From: Rubrolithibacter danxiaensis
GTDB lineage: Bacteria; Bacteroidota; Bacteroidia; Sphingobacteriales; Sphingobacteriaceae
Reading direction: 5' to 3'
Length of the DNA stretch: 64,000 bases
Assembly: GCF_047272945.1 (NCBI RefSeq)
Contig: NZ_JBKOPS010000007.1
Location: 1 to 64,000 of the forward strand
The notes beneath the pieces were generated by a model. The model was not told the DNA's origin. It made no database searches and saw only the letters and a list, made by a program, of their open reading frames with translations. Position 1 is the first letter of the stretch. The number at the start of each line of letters is the position of its first letter. A program made the translations under genes and the position numbers. This document shows, piece by piece, positions 34,903 through 44,069 of this stretch.

Positions 34903-37416
34903 ATGACTCTTCAAAAGTACCTTGAGAAACGCGATTTTACACAAACAAATGAACCTATATCCGGTAAAAAAAAAGGAAAAGAATTAAGGTTTGTAGTACA
35001 GCGTCATCATGCTTCTCATCTGCATTATGATTTTAGGCTTGAAATGGAAGGAGTATTAAAAAGCTGGGCTGTTCCTAAAGGTCCTTCGCTGAATCCGAAA
35101 GATAAGCGGCTGGCAATGATGGTAGAAGATCACCCCTATGATTACAGAACATTTGAAGGTGTTATTCCTGAAGGTAATTACGGAGCCGGTGTAGTAACTA
35201 TATTCGATGAAGGTACTTATGAAAGTTTAGAAGGAAAGAACGATGAAAAAGCTCTTTTAAAAGGTTTGTACAGTGGGAATTTAAAATTCCGGTTAAAGGG
35301 CAAGGTTCTGAAAGGTGAGTTTGCGCTGGTTAAACTTAAAGATGCTGAACCTAATTCATGGCTGTTGATTAAACATAAGGATGAATTTGCCGTAGATAAA
35401 AAGTTTAACAGTGAAGATCTTGTGCCGGAAACAGTAAAGAAAAAAGGGGTTGAACGAAAGAAAAAAGCAGGTAAAAAGAACCTTTTAAACATCTCTAAAC
35501 CGGCAGAAATTGAAGAGAAACCTGAGTTAAAAACGGAAGCAGCAGCTTATAAACCGATGCTTGCAAAACTATCGTCAGATGTGTTTGATAATGACGAATG
35601 GATTTACGAAAAAAAGCTTGATGGCTACCGTGCGATTGCCGTTACAGAGAAAAGTGTAAAACTGATTTCCAGAAACGGTATTGATTTTAGTGAGAAGTAT
35701 GAGCCGGTAACAAAAGCCTTATCTAAGATAAATAATGAGGCGGTAATTGACGGGGAATTGGTTGTGGAAGATAAAAACGGCATCAGCTATTTTCAGGAAA
35801 TACAAAATTATAATTCCGGAAATAAAAACTTCAGCTTAAAATACTATGTATTTGACCTCCTTGCATTAGATAAGCACGATTTGCGGAGCATGGAGCTTGT
35901 AAAGAGAAAAGAGTTATTAAAGGCCCTGATCGAACAATTGAACGATCCTGTAATTATTTTCAATGAACATATTAAGGGAAAGGGAATAAAACTTTTTGCT
36001 GAAGCAGAAGAAAAAAAATGGGAAGGGATTATTGCAAAAAAAGCGTCGAGTTTATATGAATCTGGAAAAAGGTCGGATAGCTGGCTGAAGTTTAAATTGC
36101 AATCCTCACAGGAAGCTGTGATAATAGGATTTACTAAACCTGCAGGAAGCAGGAAATACTTTGGTTCTCTGGTATTGGGGATGTATGAGGGCGAGCAATT
36201 AATTTATATCGGCAATTGCGGTACAGGTTTTAATGAAACTTCACTTAAGGAGTTATACAATCTGATGTTGAAACTTAAAACCGATAGAAAGCCTGTTTCG
36301 CAAAAAGTTCATCAGGAGAAGACTACTACCTGGCTAAAGCCTGAACTGGTTTGTGAAGTTACCTTTACAGAATGGACGGCCGATAATCATTTGCGGCATC
36401 CGGTATTTAAAGGACTCAGAACAGACAAAGAATCGGAAGAAATACATAAAGAAAATAATATTTTCATAAATAAAACTGAGAAAACACAGAAAGAAACTCC
36501 AAAAGAAATGCCGGGTGAATTGGAAGAAAACTTTGGAAAAAAGAAATTAAAGCTTACAAATTTAAATAAGCTGTACTGGAAAAAAGAAGGAATAACAAAG
36601 GGACAGCTGATTGATTATTACAGGCAGGTATCACCTTATATTCTCCCCTATCTGAAAGACCGGGCGCTTTCCTTAAACAGGCATCCTAACGGGATTGATG
36701 CTCCCGGATTTTTTCAAAAAGATCTGGATACAGAGCAAATTCCTTCCTGGATAAAATATGCTCCGCTTTATTCAGAAAGCAATGATAAAGACATTGATTA
36801 TTTAGTGTGTAATGATGAACCTACTTTGCTCTGGATGGCTAACCTGGGATGTATCGAAATTAATCCCTGGCTTAGCACATACAAAAAACCCGATAATCCG
36901 ATTTTTGCTGTAATGGATCTGGATCCGCAGGATGTTGATTTTAGGGAGGTAGTACGGGTTGCCCTTACAATAAAAGAAATATTGAACGAAATGGGCATTA
37001 AACCTTTTATTAAAACTTCCGGTTCAAGGGGCTTACATATTTTTATTCATATCGGAGCTAAATATGATTATGAGCAATCTAAAAATTTTATTCAGTATCT
37101 CGGCCATTTAGTTATGGCCCAGCATCCGGATACAACCAGCCTTGAACGCAGTCCTTCAAAGAGAAAAAATAAAATTTATCTCGATTTTCTTCAAAATCGC
37201 CGCGGTCAAACAATAGCAGCCCCCTACTCTGCCCGTCCAAAACCAGGTGCAACTGTTTCTACTCCAATAGAATGGGACGAAGTAAATGAAGATCTTGATA
37301 TTAAAAACTTTACCATATTTAATACCTTAGATCGTTTAAAAGAAAAAGGTGATCTATGGAAAGACATCACCGAGTGTAAAAATGATTTGAAAAAAGCTTT
37401 GGAGAAGTTGAAATAA
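34903..37416 (+). CDS. ligD: Multifunctional DNA ligase D (phosphoesterase-ligase-polymerase)
   Basis: End-processing and sealing enzyme of NHEJ, 837 aa with all three domains in the order PE-Lig-Pol. The 3'-phosphoesterase (about 1-160) has HHASHLHYDFRLE at 35-47 and the DHP motif at 76-78. The ATP-dependent ligase (about 215-520) has the adenylated Lys238 in KLDG. The primase-polymerase (about 545-837) has LDLDPQD with the catalytic Asp pair and the SGSRGLH loop. No domain is missing. It closes the DUF2383-ku-ligD operon and is followed by a strong terminator. Confidence 0.96.
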   Translation: MTLQKYLEKRDFTQTNEPISGKKKGKELRFVVQRHHASHLHYDFRLEMEGVLKSWAVPKGPSLNPKDKRLAMMVEDHPYDYRTFEGVIPEGNYGAGVVTIFDEGTYESLEGKNDEKALLKGLYSGNLKFRLKGKVLKGEFALVKLKDAEPNSWLLIKHKDEFAVDKKFNSEDLVPETVKKKGVERKKKAGKKNLLNISKPAEIEEKPELKTEAAAYKPMLAKLSSDVFDNDEWIYEKKLDGYRAIAVTEKSVKLISRNGIDFSEKYEPVTKALSKINNEAVIDGELVVEDKNGISYFQEIQNYNSGNKNFSLKYYVFDLLALDKHDLRSMELVKRKELLKALIEQLNDPVIIFNEHIKGKGIKLFAEAEEKKWEGIIAKKASSLYESGKRSDSWLKFKLQSSQEAVIIGFTKPAGSRKYFGSLVLGMYEGEQLIYIGNCGTGFNETSLKELYNLMLKLKTDRKPVSQKVHQEKTTTWLKPELVCEVTFTEWTADNHLRHPVFKGLRTDKESEEIHKENNIFINKTEKTQKETPKEMPGELEENFGKKKLKLTNLNKLYWKKEGITKGQLIDYYRQVSPYILPYLKDRALSLNRHPNGIDAPGFFQKDLDTEQIPSWIKYAPLYSESNDKDIDYLVCNDEPTLLWMANLGCIEINPWLSTYKKPDNPIFAVMDLDPQDVDFREVVRVALTIKEILNEMGIKPFIKTSGSRGLHIFIHIGAKYDYEQSKNFIQYLGHLVMAQHPDTTSLERSPSKRKNKIYLDFLQNRRGQTIAAPYSARPKPGATVSTPIEWDEVNEDLDIKNFTIFNTLDRLKEKGDLWKDITECKNDLKKALEKLK

Positions 37417-37446
37417 AAAAACCGGATTATTGGAATCCGGTTTTTT
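37415..37446. terminator. Bidirectional terminator between ligD and the TPR gene
   Basis: AAAAAACCGGATT (37415-37427) and AATCCGGTTTTTT (37434-37446) form a 13-bp stem with a 6-nt loop. Poly-A/poly-T arms on both sides let it serve ligD (+) and the convergent gene ending at 37466. Confidence 0.9.
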
Positions 37447-37465
37447 CTTGTTGATTTGTTACTGC

Positions 37466-38644
37466 TTATTGTAAAGCATCTATTTTCTTTTTGATCTCAG
37501 CCACTTTACCTGTATCATTTTTAAGCAGATAATACGTTTTTAAATTTTCAAGTGCTAAAACAGATTTTGGATTTAATTCGTTTGCTTTTTGAATATAAGG
37601 CAAAGCACGGTCAGCCTCAACATTTGCTTTTTTCAGCATTGCATTGTATTCCGTTTGCTTATTTGTGGGAATATTTCTTGCCTTATTATAAATATCAATT
37701 GCATTATTTAAAATAACACCGCCAAGGTTGAGGTTTGCATCTGCAAAGTTCGGATCAATAGCTAATGCTTTTTTGTAAGCTTCTTCGGCTTTCTGATAGT
37801 CTTTTAAAGAGTTGTAAGCTACTCCTAAATAAAAAGGATATGTTTTATTTGAAGGATCTTTTTCAGCTTGCGCAGATATTTTACTTACTATTTCTTTTTG
37901 CTTACCTGCAACTAAACCAAGTTCAATTTCCTGTGTAGCCAGTTTTGCATCTTTAGGATATTTCTGAGTACCCTCAGAAGCTACACGGATAGCAGAAGTG
38001 GTATCGCCTTTTAAAGCATACAAACGTGAAAGGTCTAAATAAACTTGGTTGCCAATTGAAAAATTTGTTTTGGTAAGCTGATTGTATTTCTCAATAGCCT
38101 TATCATAGTCCTTTAAATTAATTGCAGCTAAACCGGCATAATAATTAAAAGTGGAATCAGTAGGCATAAAAACCAATCCTTCATTAAAAGAATTATATGC
38201 TCCTTCATAATTTTTTGCCTGGAACTCTCTTACTCCTTTATTTAACGCACTCTGAGCAATTAATTTTCCGGCAAGATCAATGTTCGCTTTATTCTGGCCT
38301 TCTTTATCCAGTTCTGACGCTTTTTTCAGCGAGCTTGCAGCTTCTTTAACTAATGGATCTGTTTTTGATTGAACAGTATCTAATAAAGCCAGGTCGGCAT
38401 AAATCAGAGCACGATAAGTCCATGTAGCCGGATCGCCGGAGGTTTTAGCATTGGCAGAAGCTTTGTCAATAGATTCTTTGGCCGAATTTAAACTCGAAAC
38501 ACCAAGCGCAGCTGTATTTGCATTTTTTAGCTGCGTGTATTTTTCGTAATCACTTTTTGCACTGTTCAATACACCTTTTTGTGCATAGGTGCTTACAGAA
38601 AGTGCAAGAAATGAACATGCAAGTATGAAAGATTTAATTTTCAT
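37466..38644 (-). CDS. Exported TPR-repeat protein
   Basis: A 392-aa protein with a signal peptide (to about residue 21, STYAQ) and several tetratricopeptide repeats. Examples are AKNYEGAYNSFNEGLVFMPTDSTFNYYAGLAAINLKDYDKAIEKYNQL (two adjacent repeats near 140-190, cited in part) and the canonical KDYQKAEEAYKKALAIDPNFADANLNLG near 280-310. The fold implies a periplasmic scaffold for protein contacts. It is the third gene of a gyrA-TPR-TPR run, 4 bp after the previous TPR gene. Function unknown; conserved linkage to gyrA is common in the phylum as I recall it. Confidence 0.85.
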   Translation of the reverse strand: MKIKSFILACSFLALSVSTYAQKGVLNSAKSDYEKYTQLKNANTAALGVSSLNSAKESIDKASANAKTSGDPATWTYRALIYADLALLDTVQSKTDPLVKEAASSLKKASELDKEGQNKANIDLAGKLIAQSALNKGVREFQAKNYEGAYNSFNEGLVFMPTDSTFNYYAGLAAINLKDYDKAIEKYNQLTKTNFSIGNQVYLDLSRLYALKGDTTSAIRVASEGTQKYPKDAKLATQEIELGLVAGKQKEIVSKISAQAEKDPSNKTYPFYLGVAYNSLKDYQKAEEAYKKALAIDPNFADANLNLGGVILNNAIDIYNKARNIPTNKQTEYNAMLKKANVEADRALPYIQKANELNPKSVLALENLKTYYLLKNDTGKVAEIKKKIDALQ

Positions 38645-38648
38645 GATA

Positions 38649-39758
38649 TTAGTTTATAATTATTTGATTCAATTTATTATTCACATCTTTTAACCGAATG
38701 TTATCTGATGTTGTTTCGTACAAAATAGCTAATGACTTTAAAACGTTTACCGCATTCGGGTTTATTTCGTATGCTTTATTTAAAAATTTTCGAGATTTCG
38801 CAAAATTCTCATCTTTAACTTCTTTTATATGCAACGCAGCATCCAGATAAAGTAATCCTAACGAATAATTTGCATCATAATTATTCGGATTTAAAGAAAT
38901 TACTTTTTTGTAATATTCTTCGGCAATTGTTTTTACGCCTGTTACATCAAACGCAAAACCCGCTAAATAGTTTAGATCTATATTATCAGGATCTAAGTTA
39001 ATAGCGTCTCTGATAACAGAAGTTATAGCAGGGTAATCTCCTGCTTCCAGAAAGATGTTCAGTTCTTTAAATGCGAAGTCTGTGTTTTCCGGGAAAGCTG
39101 ATTTGCCCTGCTGAATTATTTCAAGAGATTGTTGAGTGTCCCCCATATTTTCGTATAGTTCGGATAGAACGAGATAATATTCAGGAATTTTCTTGGGGGA
39201 AGCTGAAATAAGTTGTTCATAATAACCTATTGCCCTACTTCTATAACCCAATCTCTGGCTTAGAACTGCTAAATTGTGTTTAATTAAAATATTATTACCT
39301 GAACTCAGGGAATCAACCCAGCGAAAAGAATCGTACGCTTCCTCATAATTGTAAGAATTTAATGCATTATTTGCCCGTCTTACAAATGCAGTTGCTAATT
39401 CTCTTTTTATAAAACTTATTTTGCCTTCGTGTTCAATTGCAAAGGGCCCAATCCGTTCGAAAGAATAGAGTGCCTCTTCAATCGGATCTTTAGTATAAGT
39501 CAATGTCCGGTTGGAGTCAACACTGGCAAGTGCTGAATAGATAAGGCTCCGCACAAAGTTATTTTTATAGGATAAGGAATCCTTCTTGTTTTTATATCCC
39601 TCATCTATAAACTTTTTTGCCTGCTCCAAGCTAGAAAATTCCTTTTTTTTGACGAAAAGGGCAAAGCTATTGAAAGCGTTCTTTGCAGGTGTCTGTGCTG
39701 TAACAACGCCGGTAGAAAAGATCAGCAGGAAAAAAACTGATAGTATTCTTTTTAGCAT
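38649..39758 (-). CDS. Exported TPR-repeat protein, paralogue of the next gene downstream
   Basis: A 369-aa protein with a signal peptide (to about residue 21, GVVTAQ) and TPR-like helices from about residue 60 onward; DPDNIDLNYLAGFAFDVTGVKTIAEEYYKKVI near 255-290 is an example. Its C-terminal half aligns by eye with that of the following 392-aa protein (both end in an AVxVLKSL / SVLALENL repeat), so the two look like an old tandem duplication. It lies 24 bp after gyrA on the same strand and 4 bp before its paralogue. Function unknown. Confidence 0.84.
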   Translation of the reverse strand: MLKRILSVFFLLIFSTGVVTAQTPAKNAFNSFALFVKKKEFSSLEQAKKFIDEGYKNKKDSLSYKNNFVRSLIYSALASVDSNRTLTYTKDPIEEALYSFERIGPFAIEHEGKISFIKRELATAFVRRANNALNSYNYEEAYDSFRWVDSLSSGNNILIKHNLAVLSQRLGYRSRAIGYYEQLISASPKKIPEYYLVLSELYENMGDTQQSLEIIQQGKSAFPENTDFAFKELNIFLEAGDYPAITSVIRDAINLDPDNIDLNYLAGFAFDVTGVKTIAEEYYKKVISLNPNNYDANYSLGLLYLDAALHIKEVKDENFAKSRKFLNKAYEINPNAVNVLKSLAILYETTSDNIRLKDVNNKLNQIIIN

Positions 39759-39782
39759 ATCTCTTTAAGAACAGTTTTTTGA

Positions 39783-42356
39783 TTACTCCTCTAACGATTC
39801 TGTTCCTCCAGTATTGTCTGCCTCAGAACTGCTATCTGAATGGTTTCCTCCTTCAAGTGTTTCTATATCTTCTTCCAGCTCTTCCTCTCTTTCAACTTGT
39901 GCGATAGAAGCGATTTCGTCATCTCCCTTAAGTGTAATCAATCGAACTCCTTGTGTAGCACGGCCCATTACCCTTAATTCGGATACAGCAATGCGAATAA
40001 CAATACCTGATTTGTTAATAATCATCAGATCATCATTGTCAGTAACATCTTTTATCGCAACAAGTTCGCCTGTTTTATCCGTTACATTGATGGTTTTAAC
40101 ACCTTTACCTCCCCGATTGGTTACCCGATAGTCTTCAATGTCAGTACGTTTTCCGTAACCTTTTTCGGAAACTACTAAAACAGTAACTTCCGGATTATTT
40201 ATACTGATCATTCCGACAACTTCATCTCTTTCGCTGGCGAGCGTAACTCCTCTTACTCCTGTGGCTGTGCGACCCATGGGACGAACTGTAGATTCGTTAA
40301 AACGGATTGCCCGGCCAGAACGTAATGCCATAACAATTTCGCTATTTCCGTCTGTAAGACAAGCTGCCAGTAACTGGTCGCCTTCATTAATATTTATGGC
40401 ATTAATTCCGTTAGCTCTGGGGCGGGAATATGCTTCAAGCGAAGTTTTCTTAATAGTACCTTTCCTGGTACACATAATGATAAAGTTATTTTCAAGGTAT
40501 TCCTGATCTTTAAGATTTTTAACCTTGATGTATGCTTTAATCTTTTCCTCTTTTGGTACGTTAATGATATTTTGGATAGCACGTCCCTTACTTGTTCGGG
40601 TTCCTTCCGGAATTTCGAAGACACGCAACCAGAAACATTGTCCCATTTCAGTGAAGAACAACATGTAATTGTGGTTGGATGCAATAATAATGTGTTCGAT
40701 AAAATCTTCATCCCTGGAGTTAGATCCCAATGAACCTTTACCTCCCCTGCCTTGCCTGCGGTATTCTGTCAGGGCCGTCCTCTTAATGTAGCCCTCATGC
40801 GATATGGTGATAACAACGGCCTCATCTTCAATGAAGTCTTCCATTGTCATATCTTCTGCCGAATGAACAACCTGGGTTTTACGTGCATCACCGTATTTAT
40901 CTTTTATTTCCAGAAGCTCATCTTTTATAATTTGCATACGCAGGCTTTCGTCTGCTAATACAGATTTCAAATATTCGATCGTCTTCATTAATTCGGCATA
41001 CTCTTCCTTAATCTTATCACGCTCAAGACCTGTTAAGCGGCGAAGCGTCATATCCAGAATTGCCCGGGCCTGAATTTCGGAAAGTGAGAATTGCTGCATT
41101 AATCCGTCACGAGCCTCTTCGGGAGTAGATGAATTACGAATAAGCTTGATTACTTCGTCCAGGTGATCAAGTGCAATTAATAAGCCTTCAAGTATATGTG
41201 CACGCTTTTCTGCTTCAGCAAGTTCAAACCTGGTACGGCGTATAATAACCTCGTGACGGTGATCGACAAAATGACGAATCATGTCTTTCAGGTTCAGCAT
41301 CATCGGTCGCCCATGAACGAGAGCGATATTATTAACGCTGAATGAGGTTTGAAGAGCGGTATATTTATATAGGTTATTTAAAACTATCGATGCATTGCCG
41401 TCGCGTTTAATCTCATAAACAATGCGCATACCCTCTCTGTCAGATTCGTCACGAATCTCTGAGATACCTTCAAGTTTCTTCTCGTTAATCAGCTCTGCTG
41501 TTCGCTCAATCATTTGAGCTTTGTTGATCTGATAGGGAATTTCAGTTACAATTATACGTTCCCTGTCATTTCCATATGTTTCAATCTCAGCTTTAGCCCG
41601 CATAATAACACGGCCACGACCGGTTTCAAATGCTTCCTGAACGCCTGCATAGCCGTATATGATACCACCAGTTGGAAAATCAGGAGCCTTTATATACTGC
41701 ATCAAACCTGAAACTTCAATGTCATTATTATCGATATAAGCAATGGTACCGTCAATAACCTCGCTTAAATTGTGAGGGGCCATATTTGTAGCCATTCCCA
41801 CCGCAATTCCCGACGCTCCGTTTACCAGCAAATTGGGTATTTTTGTAGGCAAAACGGTAGGTTCCTGAAGCGAATCATCAAAGTTTAACTGGTAGTCAAT
41901 GGTATCTTTATTGATATCAGCCAGCATTTCTTCAGCAATTTTTTTCAGCCTCGCTTCAGTATAACGCATCGCTGCCGGACTATCACCATCAATAGAACCA
42001 AAGTTACCCTGCCCATCTACAAGAGGATAACGCAAACTCCAATCCTGCGCCATACGCACCATAGTGTCGTAAACAGAGGCATCACCATGGGGGTGATACT
42101 TTCCTAATACATCCCCTACTATACGTGCAGATTTTTTATAAGGTTTATTACTCGTAACACCTAAGTCGAGCATGCCATACAGAACCCGGCGATGTACCGG
42201 CTTTAGGCCGTCTCGAACATCCGGCAAGGCACGTGAAACGATTACCGACATCGAATAATCGATATAGGCAGCTTTCATTTCTTCTTCTATGTTTATGGGA
42301 ATAATCCGATCGTTGGTAGGTAGTGATGAATTTTCGTTTTCTGTTTCTTCAGCCAT
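39783..42356 (-). CDS. gyrA: DNA gyrase subunit A
   Basis: Breakage-reunion subunit of DNA gyrase, 857 aa. The winged-helix and tower region includes HPHGDASVYDTMVRMAQ (88-104) and the catalytic Tyr132 in AAMRYTEARL. The C-terminal beta-pinwheel contains the GyrA box QGRGGKG that marks true gyrase rather than topoisomerase IV. The tail is very acidic (Glu/Asp/Ser-rich). The quinolone-determining position equal to E. coli Ser83 is Ala93 here, while Asp87 is kept as Asp97. It heads a run with two TPR genes. Confidence 0.96.
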   Translation of the reverse strand: MAEETENENSSLPTNDRIIPINIEEEMKAAYIDYSMSVIVSRALPDVRDGLKPVHRRVLYGMLDLGVTSNKPYKKSARIVGDVLGKYHPHGDASVYDTMVRMAQDWSLRYPLVDGQGNFGSIDGDSPAAMRYTEARLKKIAEEMLADINKDTIDYQLNFDDSLQEPTVLPTKIPNLLVNGASGIAVGMATNMAPHNLSEVIDGTIAYIDNNDIEVSGLMQYIKAPDFPTGGIIYGYAGVQEAFETGRGRVIMRAKAEIETYGNDRERIIVTEIPYQINKAQMIERTAELINEKKLEGISEIRDESDREGMRIVYEIKRDGNASIVLNNLYKYTALQTSFSVNNIALVHGRPMMLNLKDMIRHFVDHRHEVIIRRTRFELAEAEKRAHILEGLLIALDHLDEVIKLIRNSSTPEEARDGLMQQFSLSEIQARAILDMTLRRLTGLERDKIKEEYAELMKTIEYLKSVLADESLRMQIIKDELLEIKDKYGDARKTQVVHSAEDMTMEDFIEDEAVVITISHEGYIKRTALTEYRRQGRGGKGSLGSNSRDEDFIEHIIIASNHNYMLFFTEMGQCFWLRVFEIPEGTRTSKGRAIQNIINVPKEEKIKAYIKVKNLKDQEYLENNFIIMCTRKGTIKKTSLEAYSRPRANGINAININEGDQLLAACLTDGNSEIVMALRSGRAIRFNESTVRPMGRTATGVRGVTLASERDEVVGMISINNPEVTVLVVSEKGYGKRTDIEDYRVTNRGGKGVKTINVTDKTGELVAIKDVTDNDDLMIINKSGIVIRIAVSELRVMGRATQGVRLITLKGDDEIASIAQVEREEELEEDIETLEGGNHSDSSSEADNTGGTESLEE

Positions 42357-42514
42357 CTTAAGATTGGTCCTTTTTTTTAATTAACGCCATTCAGCGACCT
42401 GCGAAGTTAGTAAAATTAGTTGTTTTAAGGAGTGCTGTTGAAAAGTTTTACCCTGTATACAGTCAGGCTGAAAAGTATATCTAATTCATTGAAAAATCCC
42501 TTAGTGGGTGTTAA

Positions 42515-43819
42515 TTATCTGGCAAGCCAGCCTGAAGGATTTAGTGGAGTCGCTCCTTTTCGTACTTCGAAATGTAACTGAGTTGTATTGTCACTTGGAT
42601 CTGTTACTACAGTTCCTATCGCTTGTTTTGTGCTGACTTTCTGTCCACGGCTAACACTCGCTGAGCGTAAATTGGAATAAACGGTAAAATATTCTCCGTG
42701 GCGGATAAGCACCACGAAATTACCACCAATATTAGCTACGGTAGACACTTCTCCTGAAAAAACAGCACGTACCGTAGCTCCTGGGGCTGTTTTTATATCT
42801 ACTCCATTATTTTCAAGGGTAACATTTACCCCATAGCTGTGGTTGCCAAACCCTTCAACAATGCTACCTGAAGCAACCGGCCATGGTAAAGAACCCCTGT
42901 TACTTAAAAAATTTGAAGATAACTTAGCAGATTCGGGCGTTGCAGATAACACGCTCGAGCCTTTGGCTTCTTTAACAGAAGATTTAGCAGTAGTGGATGA
43001 GCTGCTTTTGTTAGCAGCAGCCATTTTTGCTGCCTGCGCCTTAGCTGCTGCGGCTCTTGCAGCTGCCTGGGCTGCCGCCTTCCGGCGGGCAGCTTCAATT
43101 TCTTTTTCAATTGCAGAACGTATAGCCCGGTTAAGTCGTGCAGATTCCTTTTTCTTTGTGACAAGCTGTTTTTGCAGCTTTTTCTCCTGTGAACTTAACT
43201 TATTAAGTACCTGCGACTGGTGATTTTTTTCCTTTCCTAATGTTTGCTTCTCCTCCTGTTCATCCTCAAGTAAAGAGCTTTTTTCTTTTTTATTCTGATC
43301 AAGCTCTACTATTTTAACATGCAGCCCATGTTGAGTTTGCTCTATATAACCAGCTTGTTTTTTTCTGTATTTGCTAAACTGGTTCAGGTATTTCAATCGC
43401 TTATAAGCCTGGTTAAAATCTTTCGCAGAAAAAATAAACATCAGTTTGTTGTATGCACTGCGATTTTTGAATGCAAATAAAATCATAGCCGCATACTCTT
43501 TTTTCAAATCGCTGAGCTGGGCCTGCAAGTTTTTCACAGTAGACGTATTATCGGAAATCTGATCATCCAGTAGCCTTATCTCTGAGTTAATTGTGCTGAT
43601 TTTTTCCTCTCTGAGTCTGATCTGGGTATTAAGGACGTTAATTTGTTTTAATGAAAGCTGTTTGTTGCTGGAGGTTTTTTTTAAGCTTCTGTTTAATAAT
43701 TCTATTTCTTTTGTCAGTGCTTTTTTCCTTCGTTTTAATTCTGCACTACTCTGGCTAAAGGCTGGTCCTGTTAAAAATAAAACAATGATAAAAGTAAGGA
43801 TCGGCCTGAGAAATTTCAT
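42515..43819 (-). CDS. EnvC-like murein hydrolase activator (coiled coil plus degenerate M23/LytM domain)
   Basis: A 434-aa exported protein: signal peptide (to about residue 22), a long coiled coil (about 25-270, Lys/Glu/Gln-rich), an Ala/Lys-rich linker and a C-terminal LytM domain (about 325-434). Catalytic LytM enzymes have HxxxD and HxH zinc ligands. Here the first His is Asn337 (NNGVD), the HxH is QLH (414-416), and the YxHL segment reads YSNL. Only Asp341 and His416 remain. This matches E. coli EnvC, which activates amidases rather than cutting peptidoglycan. A -7 box lies at 43844-43851. Confidence 0.9.
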   Translation of the reverse strand: MKFLRPILTFIIVLFLTGPAFSQSSAELKRRKKALTKEIELLNRSLKKTSSNKQLSLKQINVLNTQIRLREEKISTINSEIRLLDDQISDNTSTVKNLQAQLSDLKKEYAAMILFAFKNRSAYNKLMFIFSAKDFNQAYKRLKYLNQFSKYRKKQAGYIEQTQHGLHVKIVELDQNKKEKSSLLEDEQEEKQTLGKEKNHQSQVLNKLSSQEKKLQKQLVTKKKESARLNRAIRSAIEKEIEAARRKAAAQAAARAAAAKAQAAKMAAANKSSSSTTAKSSVKEAKGSSVLSATPESAKLSSNFLSNRGSLPWPVASGSIVEGFGNHSYGVNVTLENNGVDIKTAPGATVRAVFSGEVSTVANIGGNFVVLIRHGEYFTVYSNLRSASVSRGQKVSTKQAIGTVVTDPSDNTTQLHFEVRKGATPLNPSGWLAR

Positions 43820-44008
43820 TAGTTACTGTCTTTTTTGCGACTGCAAAACTACAATAAGCTGTAAACTTCTTTAATATTCATTTTATTTTTATCGCAAATC
43901 AATTTTAAATAAAAAAGTTTAAACAAATCAACGCGTATCAGGTTACTTCTAAATCGCATTTGACATAACAACTGCAAATAATAAGAACCTGCCCTACACC
44001 TATCTATA

Positions 44009-44036
44009 AAACTGGCTCCCATTTGGGGGCCGGTTT
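44009..44036 (+). other. Stable hairpin of unknown role (leader, attenuator or small RNA)
   Basis: AAACTGGCTCCC (44009-44020) pairs with GGGGGCCGGTTT (44025-44036) over 12 bp with a 4-nt loop. Two U-G wobbles on the + strand become A-C mismatches on the - strand, so the structure favours a + strand RNA. No + gene lies upstream, and the T-rich stretch after it is weak. Confidence 0.4.
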
Positions 44037-44069
44037 CATTTCTACTACTTTCAATATTTTTTGCAATTC

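Noticed and set aside
42405..42420. gyrA upstream sequence AGTTAG-TAAAA-TTAGT resembling the S24-operator right half
   Set aside because: Only the right half-site and spacer match; the left half has 3 of 6 positions, so it is not a palindrome. It may simply be promoter sequence.
42453..42462. 10-bp palindrome CTGTATACAG upstream of gyrA
   Set aside because: Short and unsupported by a second copy or a promoter position.
42843..43223. 126-codon + strand frame rich in Ala and Leu
   Set aside because: It lies wholly inside the EnvC-like gene on the opposite strand; Ala richness comes from the linker's codons.
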